A stretch of DNA of 64,000 nucleotides from an uncultured Stenotrophomonas sp. (lineage in GTDB: Bacteria > Pseudomonadota > Gammaproteobacteria > Xanthomonadales > Xanthomonadaceae). This document shows positions 38,597-47,205 of this stretch, piece after piece. The stretch spans positions 1 through 64,000 of the forward strand of contig NZ_CAMFIA010000003.1 of NCBI RefSeq assembly GCF_945952405.1. The letters run 5' to 3'. Each line of letters begins with the position of its first letter. Position 1 is the stretch's first letter. The position numbers and the translations under genes were made by a program. The notes below the pieces were generated by a model. That model made no database searches, had not been told where the DNA came from, and saw only the letters and a program-made list of their open reading frames with translations.

Positions 38597-40057
38597 TCAA
38601 TGGCCGCCGTCGAGCGCTTTCAGTTCGCTCACCAGCGATGCCGCCGCCTCGGCACCATCGCCGTACAGCATGCGGGTGTTGTCGGCGTAGAACAGCGCAT
38701 TCTCGATGCCGGCAAAACCGGTGCCCTTGCCGCGCTTGATCACCACCACGTTGCGCGCATTGACCACATCCAGCACCGGCATGCCATAGATCGGGCTGGC
38801 CGGGTCGGTACGCGCCACCGGATTGACCACGTCATTGGCACCGATCACCAGCACTACGTCGGTGTTGGCGAACTCCGGGTTGATGTCGTCCATGTCGGCG
38901 ATCAGGTCATACGGCACGCCCGCTTCGGCCAGCAGCACGTTCATGTGCCCGGGCATACGCCCGGCAACCGGATGGATCGCGAACTTCACCTTCACCCCGC
39001 GCTGGCCCAGCCGCTGCGCCAGTTCCCAGATCTTATGCTGGGCCTGCGCCACCGCCATGCCGTAGCCGGGCACGATCACCACGCGTTCGGCGAAGGCCAT
39101 CATCGCCGCCACGTCGGCCGCCTCGATCGGCTTCTGCGAACCGGAGATCGCCTGCGCTTCAGCACCGGCGGTGCCACCGAAGTTGGAGAACAGCACGTTG
39201 CGGATCGGCCGGTTCATCGCCTTGGCCATCAGCCGGGTCAGCAGGATGCCGGCTGCGCCGACCATCATGCCGGCGATGATCAACGCCTCGTTGCCCAGCA
39301 CGTAGCCTTCGAATGACACCGCCAGGCCGGTGAACGCGTTGTACAGCGAGATCACCACCGGCATGTCGGCGCCACCGATCGGCAGCGTCATCAGCACGCC
39401 CAGTGCCAGTGCCAGCACGAAGAAGGCGACGATGGCCCAGGTGCTGAGCGTGCTGGCGGCAATGATCGCCAGCACCACCACCGCCAGCGCCACCGCCAGG
39501 TTCATCACCTGCTGGCCGGGCCAGGTCACCCGCTTGTCCAGGCGGCCATCGAGCTTGGCCCAGGCGATGACCGAACCGGACAGCGACACCGCGCCGATCG
39601 CCGCGCCGACCACCGCCAGCAGCAGCACCGTACCCGAGGGCTGGCGCGCGGCCAGCTCGGCCAGCGCCTGCGTGCTCCAGTGCGTGGTGTCGCGATGGGC
39701 GAGGAAGGCATAGCGCAGCAGCTCCACCGCGCCGATCGCCGCCGCCGAGCCACCGCCCATGCCGTTGTACAGCGCCACCATCTGCGGCATGTCGGTGATG
39801 GCGACCTTGCCGGCCGACCACCAGGCCAGGCCCGCACCCAGCAGCAGCGCCACCAGGATCAGCGGCACGTTGTGCAGCTCGGGCAGGAAGAAGGTCGCCG
39901 CCGTGGCCAGCAGCATGCCCAGCCCGGCCCAGCGGATGCCACTGCGGGCGGTCAGCGGCGAGGCCATGCGCTGCAGGCCCAGCAGGAACAGGGTGGCGGC
40001 AACGAGATAGCTGGCCTTGACCAGCCAGTCGAGCAGTTCGACGGTGCTGATGTTCAA
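38597..40057 (-). CDS. pntB: NAD(P) transhydrogenase, beta subunit
   Basis: A 486-residue inner membrane subunit. Membrane helices fill about 1-290. The C-terminal NADP(H)-binding domain III contains VVIVPGYGMAVAQAQHKIWELA, HPVAGRMPGHMNVLLAEA and VVLVIGANDVVNPVARTDP, which bind NADP. Proton translocation couples to hydride transfer from NADH to NADP. It overlaps the alpha-2 gene by 4 bp; the alpha-1 gene is 1.5 kb further upstream on the same strand beyond an opposite-strand module. Confidence 0.97.
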   Translation of the reverse strand: MNISTVELLDWLVKASYLVAATLFLLGLQRMASPLTARSGIRWAGLGMLLATAATFFLPELHNVPLILVALLLGAGLAWWSAGKVAITDMPQMVALYNGMGGGSAAAIGAVELLRYAFLAHRDTTHWSTQALAELAARQPSGTVLLLAVVGAAIGAVSLSGSVIAWAKLDGRLDKRVTWPGQQVMNLAVALAVVVLAIIAASTLSTWAIVAFFVLALALGVLMTLPIGGADMPVVISLYNAFTGLAVSFEGYVLGNEALIIAGMMVGAAGILLTRLMAKAMNRPIRNVLFSNFGGTAGAEAQAISGSQKPIEAADVAAMMAFAERVVIVPGYGMAVAQAQHKIWELAQRLGQRGVKVKFAIHPVAGRMPGHMNVLLAEAGVPYDLIADMDDINPEFANTDVVLVIGANDVVNPVARTDPASPIYGMPVLDVVNARNVVVIKRGKGTGFAGIENALFYADNTRMLYGDGAEAAASLVSELKALDGGH

Positions 40058-40374
40058 GCCTGCGGCTCCTTCGGTTCGTCCTTGCCGCCCTTGGGCGCGC
40101 TCGGCTTGAACATTTCCAGCATGCGCGCGGTGACCACATAGCCACCGGCGGCGTTGCCGGCGCCGAGGACCACGGCGAGGAAGCCCAGCACCTTTTCCAG
40201 CGGTGTCTGCGCGTGCCCCAGCACCACCATCGCGCCGATCAGCACGATGCCATGGATGAAATTGGAGCCCGACATCAGCGGGGTGTGCAGGATCACCGGC
40301 ACCCGCGAAATGATCACGTGGCCGGCGATGGCCGCCAGCATGAAGATATACAGCGCTACGAACCCGTCACTCAC
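40054..40374 (-). CDS. pntAB: NAD(P) transhydrogenase, alpha subunit part 2
   Basis: A 106-residue membrane subunit with three helices (about 5-24, 37-58, 62-84) and a charged tail. SRVPVILHTPLMSGSNFIHGIVLIGA is the family core. In three-subunit transhydrogenases this domain is separate from the NAD-binding part. I chose the GTG at 40374, with GGGAG 8-9 nt upstream, over a TTG six bases earlier. It overlaps pntB by 4 bp. Confidence 0.94.
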   Translation of the reverse strand: MSDGFVALYIFMLAAIAGHVIISRVPVILHTPLMSGSNFIHGIVLIGAMVVLGHAQTPLEKVLGFLAVVLGAGNAAGGYVVTARMLEMFKPSAPKGGKDEPKEPQA

Positions 40375-40472
40375 TGGCAACGCTCCCGCTCTGTCTTCGT
40401 CGCCCCATCATAACCATGCGCTGAACCCGGCGCCCAGTCGCTGTCAACCGCGACCGCACTCACGCGTTGTCG

Positions 40473-41057
40473 ATGGTGACCCCGAGCGAGGAACCGTACC
40501 CTGTGCTGGTGAGCAGCCCTGTCCCCCCGAGCGCCGAGACCGATGCCCTGCCGGCGTCGCTGGAGGCGTTCCTGGCCAGCATCGGCCCGCGTGCGTTCCG
40601 TTTCGCCGAGGCCGGCCTGCGCCAGCGCGAAGATGCGATGGATGCCGTGCAGGACGCGCTGCTGCGCATGCTGGACTATGCCGACAAGCCGGCCGCCGAA
40701 TGGGCGCCGCTGTTCTGGAGCATCCTGCGCCGGCGCGTGATCGACCTGCAGCGCCGGCGGCGTTTCCGCCTGCCGTTCTGGCGCGACAACCAGGATGCGG
40801 ATGGCGGCGAGATCGACTGGGCCGACCCCGGTCCGGATCCGGCGCAGGCGCTCGAACAGCGCCAGCAGTACCAGCAGCTGGTACACGCGCTGCGCAGCCT
40901 GCCTGCGCGCCAGCGCGAGGCCTTCACCCTGCGCGTGCTGCAGGACCTGGACGGCGCCACCACCGCCCGCGCCATGGGCTGCAGCGAAGGCGCGGTAAAA
41001 ACCCATCTGGCACGCGCCCGGCAGGCGCTGCAGGACTACCTGGAGACCCACCCGTGA
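40473..41057 (+). CDS. ECF-type RNA polymerase sigma factor
   Basis: A 194-residue sigma-70-family protein. Region 2 (about 35-95) has EDAMDAVQDALLRMLDYAD and LRRRVIDLQRRRR; region 4 (about 125-190) has LPARQREAFTLRVLQDLDGATTARAMGCSEGAVKTHLARARQAL, a clear helix-turn-helix. It lies opposite to the split pnt genes and overlaps the next gene, a small TM protein that could be its anti-sigma. ATG 40473 is given; TTG 40467 and later codons are possible. Its target promoters are not evident here. Confidence 0.9.
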   Translation: MVTPSEEPYPVLVSSPVPPSAETDALPASLEAFLASIGPRAFRFAEAGLRQREDAMDAVQDALLRMLDYADKPAAEWAPLFWSILRRRVIDLQRRRRFRLPFWRDNQDADGGEIDWADPGPDPAQALEQRQQYQQLVHALRSLPARQREAFTLRVLQDLDGATTARAMGCSEGAVKTHLARARQALQDYLETHP

Positions 41058-41380
41058 ACCGCTCCCTGCCCACCGATGACACCCTGCGCAGCCTGCACGC
41101 GCAGTCGCTGCAGGCCCTGTCGCCGGCGACGCTGGCACGGCTGCGCCAGGCCCGCCACGGCGCCACGGCGGCCCATCGCGGGCGCTGGCGCTGGTGGCTG
41201 GCCAGCACCTGTTCGCTGGTGGTGGCACTGGGTATCGGCCTGCAGTTCAGCGGCCACGGCCCCCTGCCCGGCCCGGCGCCGGCGCCGGTTCTTGCCTCGG
41301 TGGAAGACAACAGCGCGCTGTACGACGAGAATCCCGATCTGTACCTGTGGCTGGGCGATACCGACCTGGCGATGGAGTGA
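41054..41380 (+). CDS. Single-pass membrane protein, candidate anti-sigma factor
   Basis: A 108-residue protein starting with GTG that overlaps the sigma gene by 4 bp (GTGA). A cytoplasmic part (1-45, with ALSPATLARLRQARHG) is followed by one membrane helix (about 47-66) and a short acidic outer tail (EDNSALYDENPDLYLWLGDTDLAME, in part). Size, topology and coupling to an ECF gene suggest an anti-sigma factor or sensor subunit; no zinc-binding anti-sigma motif is present, so this is inference. Confidence 0.75.
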   Translation: MNRSLPTDDTLRSLHAQSLQALSPATLARLRQARHGATAAHRGRWRWWLASTCSLVVALGIGLQFSGHGPLPGPAPAPVLASVEDNSALYDENPDLYLWLGDTDLAME

Positions 41381-41383
41381 ACC

Positions 41384-41845
41384 ATGTCCCGACTGCACAT
41401 CCTGCCGCTGCTGCTGACCCTGTCGCTGCTGCCGGCCGCCCCGGCGCTGGCGCAGAGCGCCACGCCCACCCTCGCCACCCGGCCCGCGCCAGGCGCGCCG
41501 TTGCCTGCCTGGGAACAGCTGAGCGAAGCCCAGCGCGAATCGCTGCTCGCCCCCCTGCGCGACCGCTGGAACAGCGCCGATGGCGGCCAGCGCCAGCGCA
41601 TGCTCGCGCACGGCCAGCGCTGGCAGTCGATGAGCCCGGAGGAACGTGACAAGGCCCGCCGTGGCCTGCGCCGCTTCGAGCATATGAGCCCTGAGCAGCG
41701 CGAACAGGCGCGCGCCCTGTTCGGGCAGATGCGGGAACTGCCTCCCGCGCAACGCGACGCCCTGCGTGAGCGTTGGTCGCAGATGACCCCGGAGCAGCGC
41801 AAGGAGTGGGTGCGCGACAACCCGCCGGCCTCGAAGCCGCGGTAA
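41384..41845 (+). CDS. Periplasmic DUF3106 protein
   Basis: A 153-residue exported protein. The signal peptide (1-23) ends ALAQ. The mature part is helical and repeats MSPEERDKARRGL, MSPEQREQARALF and MTPEQRKEWVRDN, the DUF3106 pattern. It begins 3 bp after the TM protein gene, so sigma, TM protein and DUF3106 probably form one operon. Such Pro-Glu/Gln-Arg repeats recall stress-responsive periplasmic proteins of the CpxP/Spy kind in general style only; no function is known. Confidence 0.82.
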   Translation: MSRLHILPLLLTLSLLPAAPALAQSATPTLATRPAPGAPLPAWEQLSEAQRESLLAPLRDRWNSADGGQRQRMLAHGQRWQSMSPEERDKARRGLRRFEHMSPEQREQARALFGQMRELPPAQRDALRERWSQMTPEQRKEWVRDNPPASKPR

Positions 41846-41858
41846 TTGTTTTCTGGAT

Positions 41859-41899
41859 GGGGTCAGATCCCTTTGCCTACGGCAAAGGGATCTGACCCC
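41859..41899. repeat. GGGGTCAGATCC-family hairpin, copy 6
   Basis: A 41-bp palindrome with inner arm CCCTTTGCC and its complement, located between the convergent ends of the DUF3106 gene and pntAA. Confidence 0.8.
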
Positions 41900-41906
41900 A
41901 GGCCGT

Positions 41907-42986
41907 TCAGGCCTGCCAGCGCGTCTTTGCCAGCAGTTCGTCGTCCCAGTCGAAACCGAGCTGGCCGTCGCGCACGAACAGCGCAACGAAGTTGAGCAGG
42001 TTGCGCGCGTACATCTCGCTGGCCTGGGTCGCGCCGCGGCTGGCCAGGCCCAACGGACCATCGACGATCACGCCGTGATGCTCGATGCACTGCCCCGGCC
42101 GGGTCAGCGCGCAGTTGCCGCCGCTCTCCGCGGCCAGGTCCACGATCACGCTGCCGGTGGCCATGCCTTCCACCATCGCGGCGGTCACGATGGTCGGTGC
42201 CGGGCGTCCCGGTACCGCTGCGGTGCAGATCACCACATCGACGCTGCGCAGGTGGTCGGCCAGCCGGCGCTGCTGCTCGGCGCGTTCCTCGTCGGTCAGC
42301 GCGCGCGCATAACCGCCCTCGCCGGCCGCGCTCACCCCGAGGTCGAGGAAGCGCGCACCCAGCGACTGGATCTGCTCACGGGTTTCCGGGCGCACATCGA
42401 ATCCCTCCACCTGCGCGCCGAGCCGGCGCGCGGTGGCAATCGCCTGCAGGCCGGCCACGCCGGCACCGATCACCAGCACCTTGGCCGGTCGCACGGTGCC
42501 GGCCGCGGTGGTCAGCATCGGGAAGAAGCGCGGTGCGCGTTCGGCCGCAATCAACGCGGCCTTGTAACCGGCCATGCCGGCCTGCGAACTGAGCACGTCC
42601 ATCGCCTGCGCGCGGGTGGTGCGCGGCAGCTGCTGCAGCGGGAAAAGGTGCAGGCGGTCATCCGCCGCCAACGCGGCAAGGGCCGGATCGCTGGACGGCG
42701 TCAGCAGGCCCACCACGCTGGCACCGGGCTTGAGCCGCTGCAGCACCGCAGCCGGCGGTGCCTGCACGCACAGCAGGATATCGATCTCGGCCCAGCGCCC
42801 CGCATCGAACGCACGCGCGCCTGCATCGTCGTAGGCGGCATCGGTGAAACCCGCCGCCAGGCCGGCACCGGCTTCATACCAGACGGTGATGCCGAGGGCA
42901 CCGAGCTTGCGCGCGGTCTCCGGCGTCAGTGCCACACGCCGTTCGCCCGGCGCGGTCTCCTTGATCCCCAGCAACGCCACGGCCAT
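41907..42986 (-). CDS. pntAA: NAD(P) transhydrogenase, alpha subunit part 1
   Basis: A 359-residue soluble NAD(H)-binding subunit (domain I). ETAPGERRVALTPETARKLG opens the alanine dehydrogenase/PNT fold; Rossmann motif VLVIGAGVAGLQAIATARRLGA and DVRPETREQIQSLGA bind NAD. The start at 42986 is set by homology. It should work with the alpha-2 and beta subunits encoded from 38597 to 40374, but is separated from them by about 1.5 kb carrying three genes on the opposite strand and a palindrome, so it may have its own transcript. Confidence 0.96.
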   Translation of the reverse strand: MAVALLGIKETAPGERRVALTPETARKLGALGITVWYEAGAGLAAGFTDAAYDDAGARAFDAGRWAEIDILLCVQAPPAAVLQRLKPGASVVGLLTPSSDPALAALAADDRLHLFPLQQLPRTTRAQAMDVLSSQAGMAGYKAALIAAERAPRFFPMLTTAAGTVRPAKVLVIGAGVAGLQAIATARRLGAQVEGFDVRPETREQIQSLGARFLDLGVSAAGEGGYARALTDEERAEQQRRLADHLRSVDVVICTAAVPGRPAPTIVTAAMVEGMATGSVIVDLAAESGGNCALTRPGQCIEHHGVIVDGPLGLASRGATQASEMYARNLLNFVALFVRDGQLGFDWDDELLAKTRWQA

Positions 42987-43038
42987 GCAGGTCCCCGCTG
43001 ATCGGTGAGTTTTCCCGATCCTAGCAGGCGCCACCCGC

Positions 43039-45360
43039 TCAGTGCAGGGTGGCGCTGCCCGGGTCGAGACGATCGATCACGCCCTGCATGGCACTGTCGA
43101 AGGCGCCGTCGTCGACATGGGCGCGCAACCGGCCCAGCCGCACCATGACCGCCAGTTCTTCCGGCGACGCCACGCAGAAGCGCACGCCACGGCGGTTCAC
43201 GAACAGCAGGCGCGAGGAGATCGGGCTGACCCAGGACAGCTTGCCGGCCTGGACCTTGCCGTCCTTGTCGACGAAATCCAGCCAGTTGCCGATCTCCATG
43301 CGACGGAAGCGATCGGCGTCGGCGTTGTCGAAGTCGTCAGCGTCGATCTGGCCGCCCAGTTCCACCGCAGGCGACTCGGCCACCGGCGGCGCCGGCAACG
43401 CGACCTGTGGCAGCTCGGGCAGCGCGCGCTGCAGTTCCGGCCGCGATTCGGCAATTCCCTGCAGGGTGTCATGCAATGCGTCGATGGCGGCGCTGGCCGC
43501 GTCGCCGTGCACGCCGACACTGGCGAACACCTTGGACAGCACCGGCTGCCAGGCCTGCAGCCATGGCTTGCCGACGATCTGGCGGCGGGCCTCGGCCACT
43601 TCCTCCAGCAGGCCATCGCCCAGGCTCAGCGCCTCGGCCACCGATGCGCCCTCCTCGCCTTCGCGCAGCAGCGCCAGGGTCAGGTGGTGCTGCCATGGCT
43701 GGCGCAGGAATTCGGCGATGGCCGACGGCAGGGTGGCATCGCCGATACGGCGGTCCAGCTCGGCGCCGGCCCGGTTGCGGGCCATTTCCAGCTTTTCCTG
43801 GCCCCGCTGGGTCTCGGCGGCACGGCGCTCGGCGATTTCCACGCGGCGGCGATGCTGCACGAGGAACTCGCGGAATTCTTCTTCCAGGGTCAGGAAGATC
43901 GCCAGGTTCTCGTTGAACTCGGCCACCAGGCGCTCGATGATCTCCTCGACCTTGGCCATCAGCATGCGCTCGGCCTGGCTCTCTCCGGTGTTGCCTTCGC
44001 AGGCCTCGGCCAGCGAGTTGAGCAGCTTGCGGGCCGGGTGCGTCTTCTGCACGAACATGCGGCGGTCGAGCATGGCTACCTTGACGAAAGGCACCACCAG
44101 CCGGCCGATCAACTCGCGCGAGCGGCCTTCCAGCTCACGCTCGTCCAGCATCACGTCGAACAGCATGCCGACCAGGTCGATCGCATCCTCGTCCTGCGGG
44201 TCCAGCCGGGTCTGGCCCGGATCAACGCCGAGACGGGTGGCGCTGGACAGCACTTCGCTCTTCAGCCGCTGCGCCAGCGATTCGCCGTCTTCGCCGATCG
44301 CCGCACGCAGGGTCGCACTGGGCGTGGCCTGCAGCAGCGACAACACCGACATCATCTCGCGCTGGCTGAGCGGGCGCTGCTGGCCGATCGCCACCTGCGC
44401 GGCCGACGTTGCGTCCTCGCGCACATGGCGGGTCTGCTGCAGCAGTTCGTGCAGTGCTTCCAGCAGCATGCCCTGCTGCCCGGCGTAGGCCTCGCCGGCA
44501 CCCGTGTCGTCACCCGGAAGCTGCTGCTGCATATGCCCGCGCCGCTCGGACCAGCGCGCGGCGAAGCGCTGCGCCCAGGCCGGAGCGGCCTGCTCTTCAT
44601 CGCCGAATTCAGCGTCGAAACCGCCGCCCTGGCGCTGTTCCACCAGGTCGTCCAGGGCCGAGGCCATGCGCGGGTCGGGCGCGGCCGACAGCGGGCGCTG
44701 CGGTGCGCCCATCTGCGACATCACTCCGGCCGCGGCCAGGTGTTCATCCAGTTTCTCGTAGATGCGCCCGACCGGCGCGCGCAGGTCACGCTCGCACAGC
44801 TTGATCAGCACCAGGTGCACTTCCGGGGCCAGCTCGCAGCCGGCAAAGGCCTGGTGGATGGCCACGCCCAGGTGTTCGGGGCTGATCGGGTTGTGGTCGG
44901 CATCCAGCTCGGCGCCGCCGATCAGACGGCCGAGGCGGCGATCCAGCCGCGCCAGCACCGGCTTGAAGTCGCGCAGCAGCACCGTGGCGAAGTTGCGCAC
45001 GGCCAGGCGCGATTCCAGCACGTGCTCCGCCAGCAGGCTCAGGCCATCCTCGGCCGGGCCGGACAGGGTCGTTTCGGCGGACAGCGGCTCGGCGCTGGCC
45101 AGCGCCTCCCAGGCCCGCTGCAGGTGACCGGCAAAGGCAGCGGCGATCTCCTCGCGGCGACGGCGCAGTTCACGCATCGCATCCAGGAACAGCAGCTGCG
45201 ACGAGCCGGCATTGCCGGCCCGGTCGAACAGGGCATCGTCGAAGCGCGCCAGTGCGGCCCCGAAGGCCTGGCACAGCGCCGGCAGGACCATGTCACGGGC
45301 ACGCTGGAGCTGGACCGGGTCACGCCCGGGCGATCCCATCGGTGTGGGCACGCTCATCAT
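43039..45360 (-). CDS. DUF1631 family protein
   Basis: A 773-residue, mostly helical cytoplasmic protein of the DUF1631 family. Long charged helices fill most of it (for instance MLMAKVEEIIERLVAEFNENLAIFLTLEEEFREFL about two thirds through, shown in part). The C-terminal block NWLDFVDKDGKVQAGKLSWVSPISSRLLFVNRRG resembles a degenerate PilZ-like barrel, which in this family hints at a link with c-di-GMP signalling; the classical RxxxR motif is not evident. MMSVPTPMGS is the chosen start with GGGGAG upstream. Function unknown. Confidence 0.82.
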   Translation of the reverse strand: MMSVPTPMGSPGRDPVQLQRARDMVLPALCQAFGAALARFDDALFDRAGNAGSSQLLFLDAMRELRRRREEIAAAFAGHLQRAWEALASAEPLSAETTLSGPAEDGLSLLAEHVLESRLAVRNFATVLLRDFKPVLARLDRRLGRLIGGAELDADHNPISPEHLGVAIHQAFAGCELAPEVHLVLIKLCERDLRAPVGRIYEKLDEHLAAAGVMSQMGAPQRPLSAAPDPRMASALDDLVEQRQGGGFDAEFGDEEQAAPAWAQRFAARWSERRGHMQQQLPGDDTGAGEAYAGQQGMLLEALHELLQQTRHVREDATSAAQVAIGQQRPLSQREMMSVLSLLQATPSATLRAAIGEDGESLAQRLKSEVLSSATRLGVDPGQTRLDPQDEDAIDLVGMLFDVMLDERELEGRSRELIGRLVVPFVKVAMLDRRMFVQKTHPARKLLNSLAEACEGNTGESQAERMLMAKVEEIIERLVAEFNENLAIFLTLEEEFREFLVQHRRRVEIAERRAAETQRGQEKLEMARNRAGAELDRRIGDATLPSAIAEFLRQPWQHHLTLALLREGEEGASVAEALSLGDGLLEEVAEARRQIVGKPWLQAWQPVLSKVFASVGVHGDAASAAIDALHDTLQGIAESRPELQRALPELPQVALPAPPVAESPAVELGGQIDADDFDNADADRFRRMEIGNWLDFVDKDGKVQAGKLSWVSPISSRLLFVNRRGVRFCVASPEELAVMVRLGRLRAHVDDGAFDSAMQGVIDRLDPGSATLH

Positions 45361-45691
45361 TCGGGAAGGCTCCCCACCTTCTCTGGTACGACAGACAGCA
45401 TGGACATCGCGACGGCCGGTACACCCCATGTACCGGTACGTCGATGGTAGGCCGGCCAGCCCGTCACGGACAGTGAAACAGTCCTCACTTCAAACCTCAT
45501 GACCGGCGGCCCGGCAAGATAGATATCGTAAGCCGTGCAAGGCCTGCGAGGCGAGGGGAAGCGGCCGTCCGTTCCCCGTCAGTGGCATGACGTTCATCAC
45601 AGTTTGATATTCAGAGGCCGGACGCGGCACAAACGGCGTCTTTGACCCGCCCGACTATAATCAAACACCCGTGATGACCGGTTCAGACTCC
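45361..45691. other. Gene-free gap between DUF1631 and the nitroreductase operon
   Basis: It holds a perfect 8-bp hairpin CCGGTACA/TGTACCGG (45416-45436) just before the DUF1631 gene and, at the other end, a TATAAT box (45656-45661) for the nitroreductase operon. Nothing coding is convincing in between. Confidence 0.5.
45656..45661 (+). promoter_or_regulatory. Consensus -10 box before the nitroreductase operon
   Basis: A perfect TATAAT. No good -35 lies 17 bp upstream; TTGACC is only 8 bp away and so cannot be its partner. Transcription would start near 45668, which favours the ATG at 45692 or a leaderless start at 45671. Confidence 0.4.
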
Positions 45692-46273
45692 ATGCCCGAC
45701 CCCGCCGCCCTGCTCGCCCTGGATGCCCGCCGCTCAGTGCCTTCGCGACAACTCGGCGAACCGGGACCGGACCCGGCCACCCTGCAGCGGATGCTGGCCT
45801 CGGCCGTACGCGTGCCGGACCACGGCAAGCGCGTGCCGTTCCGCTTCCTGAAGATCGCCGGCGATGCACGTCACACTCTGGGCGACTTCCTGGCCGAACG
45901 CAGCCGCCAGCGGGACCCGCACGCCGGCGAAGCGGTGTTCGAGAAAGACCGCCAGCGCTTCAGCCATGCACCGCTGGTGATCGTGGTGGTGGCCAGCCCA
46001 CGCCCCGACCCGAAAGTGCCCGAGCAGGAACAGCTGATGACCGCCGGCTGCGTCTGCTTCGCCCTGCTGCAGGCCGCGCAGGCGCTGGGGTTCGGTGCGC
46101 AGTGGCTGACCGCCTGGATGGCGTTCGACCCGGTCGTGCAGGCCCACCTGGGCCTGGCCGAGGGCGAAGGCATCGCGGGCTTCATCCACATCGGCACGCC
46201 CAAGGCTGCCGTTCCCGAACGCGAGCGGCCGGATCCGGCCGCGCTGCTGCGCGACTGGATCCCACCGGCATGA
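45692..46273 (+). CDS. Nitroreductase-family FMN protein
   Basis: A 193-residue flavoprotein of the small nitroreductase type (YdjA-like). LDARRSVPSRQLGEPGPD matches the FMN phosphate-binding start (RRSV), with PDHGKRVPFRFLKIAG and GCVCFALLQAAQALGFGAQWLTAW as further family blocks; the C-terminus GFIHIGTPK is typical. It should transfer electrons from NAD(P)H to a nitro or quinone substrate that cannot be identified. Alternative starts are GTG 45671 and ATG 45674. Its stop overlaps the next gene (ATGA). Confidence 0.9.
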   Translation: MPDPAALLALDARRSVPSRQLGEPGPDPATLQRMLASAVRVPDHGKRVPFRFLKIAGDARHTLGDFLAERSRQRDPHAGEAVFEKDRQRFSHAPLVIVVVASPRPDPKVPEQEQLMTAGCVCFALLQAAQALGFGAQWLTAWMAFDPVVQAHLGLAEGEGIAGFIHIGTPKAAVPERERPDPAALLRDWIPPA

Positions 46274-47205
46274 GCCTGCCGGCAGCACCGCCCTCGCTGT
46301 ACCTGGTCGACGCCAGCATCTACGTGTTCCGCGCCTGGCATTCGCTGCCGGACCAGTTCCAGGACGCGCAGGGCTGGCCGACCAACGCCGTGCACGGGTT
46401 CGCCCGCTTCCTGCTCGACCTGCTCGAGCGCGAGCGCCCGCAGCACATCGCCATCGCCTTCGACGAGGCGCTGGACAGTGGCTTCCGCCACCGCTTGTAC
46501 CCGGACTACAAGGCCAACCGCGACCCGGCGCCGGAAGCCCTCAAGCGCCAGTTCGTGCATTGCAAGGCGCTGTGCGCCGCACTCGGCCTGGCCGTGCTGG
46601 CCCACCACGAGTACGAGGCCGACGACCTGATCGGCAGCGCCCTGCACGTGCATCGCGGCAGCCATCGCGGCGTGATCATTTCCGCCGACAAGGACCTGTC
46701 GCAGCTGCTGGTCGATCATGACGAGCAGTGGGACTACGCACGCAACCAGCGCTGGGACGTGGCCGGCGTGAAGGCGCGCCACGGCGTGCACGCGCACCAG
46801 ATCGCCGATTACCTGGCACTGTGCGGCGATGCGGTGGACAACATTCCCGGTGTCAGTGGTGTCGGCAGCAAATCCGCCGCCGTGCTGCTGGCCCATTTCG
46901 GCAGCATGGATGCGCTGTACGAACGCCTGGACGAAGTACCGTTCCTGCGCCTGCGCGGCGCTGCGCAGATGGCGGTGCGCCTGCGCGAGCAGCGCGCGCA
47001 CGCCCAGCTCTGGCGCCAGCTGACCACCATCGCGCTGGACGCGCCGCTGGAAGGCAGCCAACCCGGCCTGCTGCGCCAGGCGGCCGACCCGGAGCTGCTC
47101 GGTGGCCTGTGCCAGACCCTGCGCTTCGGCCCGATGACCCGCCGCCGCCTGTTCGATGCAGCCGGCGTGGCCGACCCTCTCCCCTCCCACAGCGAGCCCG
47201 CATGA
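46270..47205 (+). CDS. 5'-3' exonuclease / flap endonuclease-like protein
   Basis: A 311-residue protein of the polymerase I-type 5' nuclease fold. LYLVDASIYVFRAWHSLPD, IAIAFDEALDSGFRHRLYPDYKANRD, HHEYEADDLIGSAL and SADKDLSQLL carry the metal-binding acids; GDAVDNIPGVSGVGSKSAAVLLAHFGSM is the helix-hairpin-helix. It is a stand-alone nuclease domain, like ExoIX/Xni but longer, and may process flaps or RNA primers. It starts within the nitroreductase stop codon and overlaps the Nudix gene in the same way. Confidence 0.93.
   Translation: MSLPAAPPSLYLVDASIYVFRAWHSLPDQFQDAQGWPTNAVHGFARFLLDLLERERPQHIAIAFDEALDSGFRHRLYPDYKANRDPAPEALKRQFVHCKALCAALGLAVLAHHEYEADDLIGSALHVHRGSHRGVIISADKDLSQLLVDHDEQWDYARNQRWDVAGVKARHGVHAHQIADYLALCGDAVDNIPGVSGVGSKSAAVLLAHFGSMDALYERLDEVPFLRLRGAAQMAVRLREQRAHAQLWRQLTTIALDAPLEGSQPGLLRQAADPELLGGLCQTLRFGPMTRRRLFDAAGVADPLPSHSEPA

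Noticed and set aside
43042..45450. An 802-codon open frame antisense to DUF1631
   Set aside because: The sense frame has family matches, a start with ribosome binding site and normal codon bias; the antisense one has none.
45642..45661. TTGACC as -35 partner of TATAAT
   Set aside because: The spacer would be only 8 bp, too short for sigma-70 recognition.
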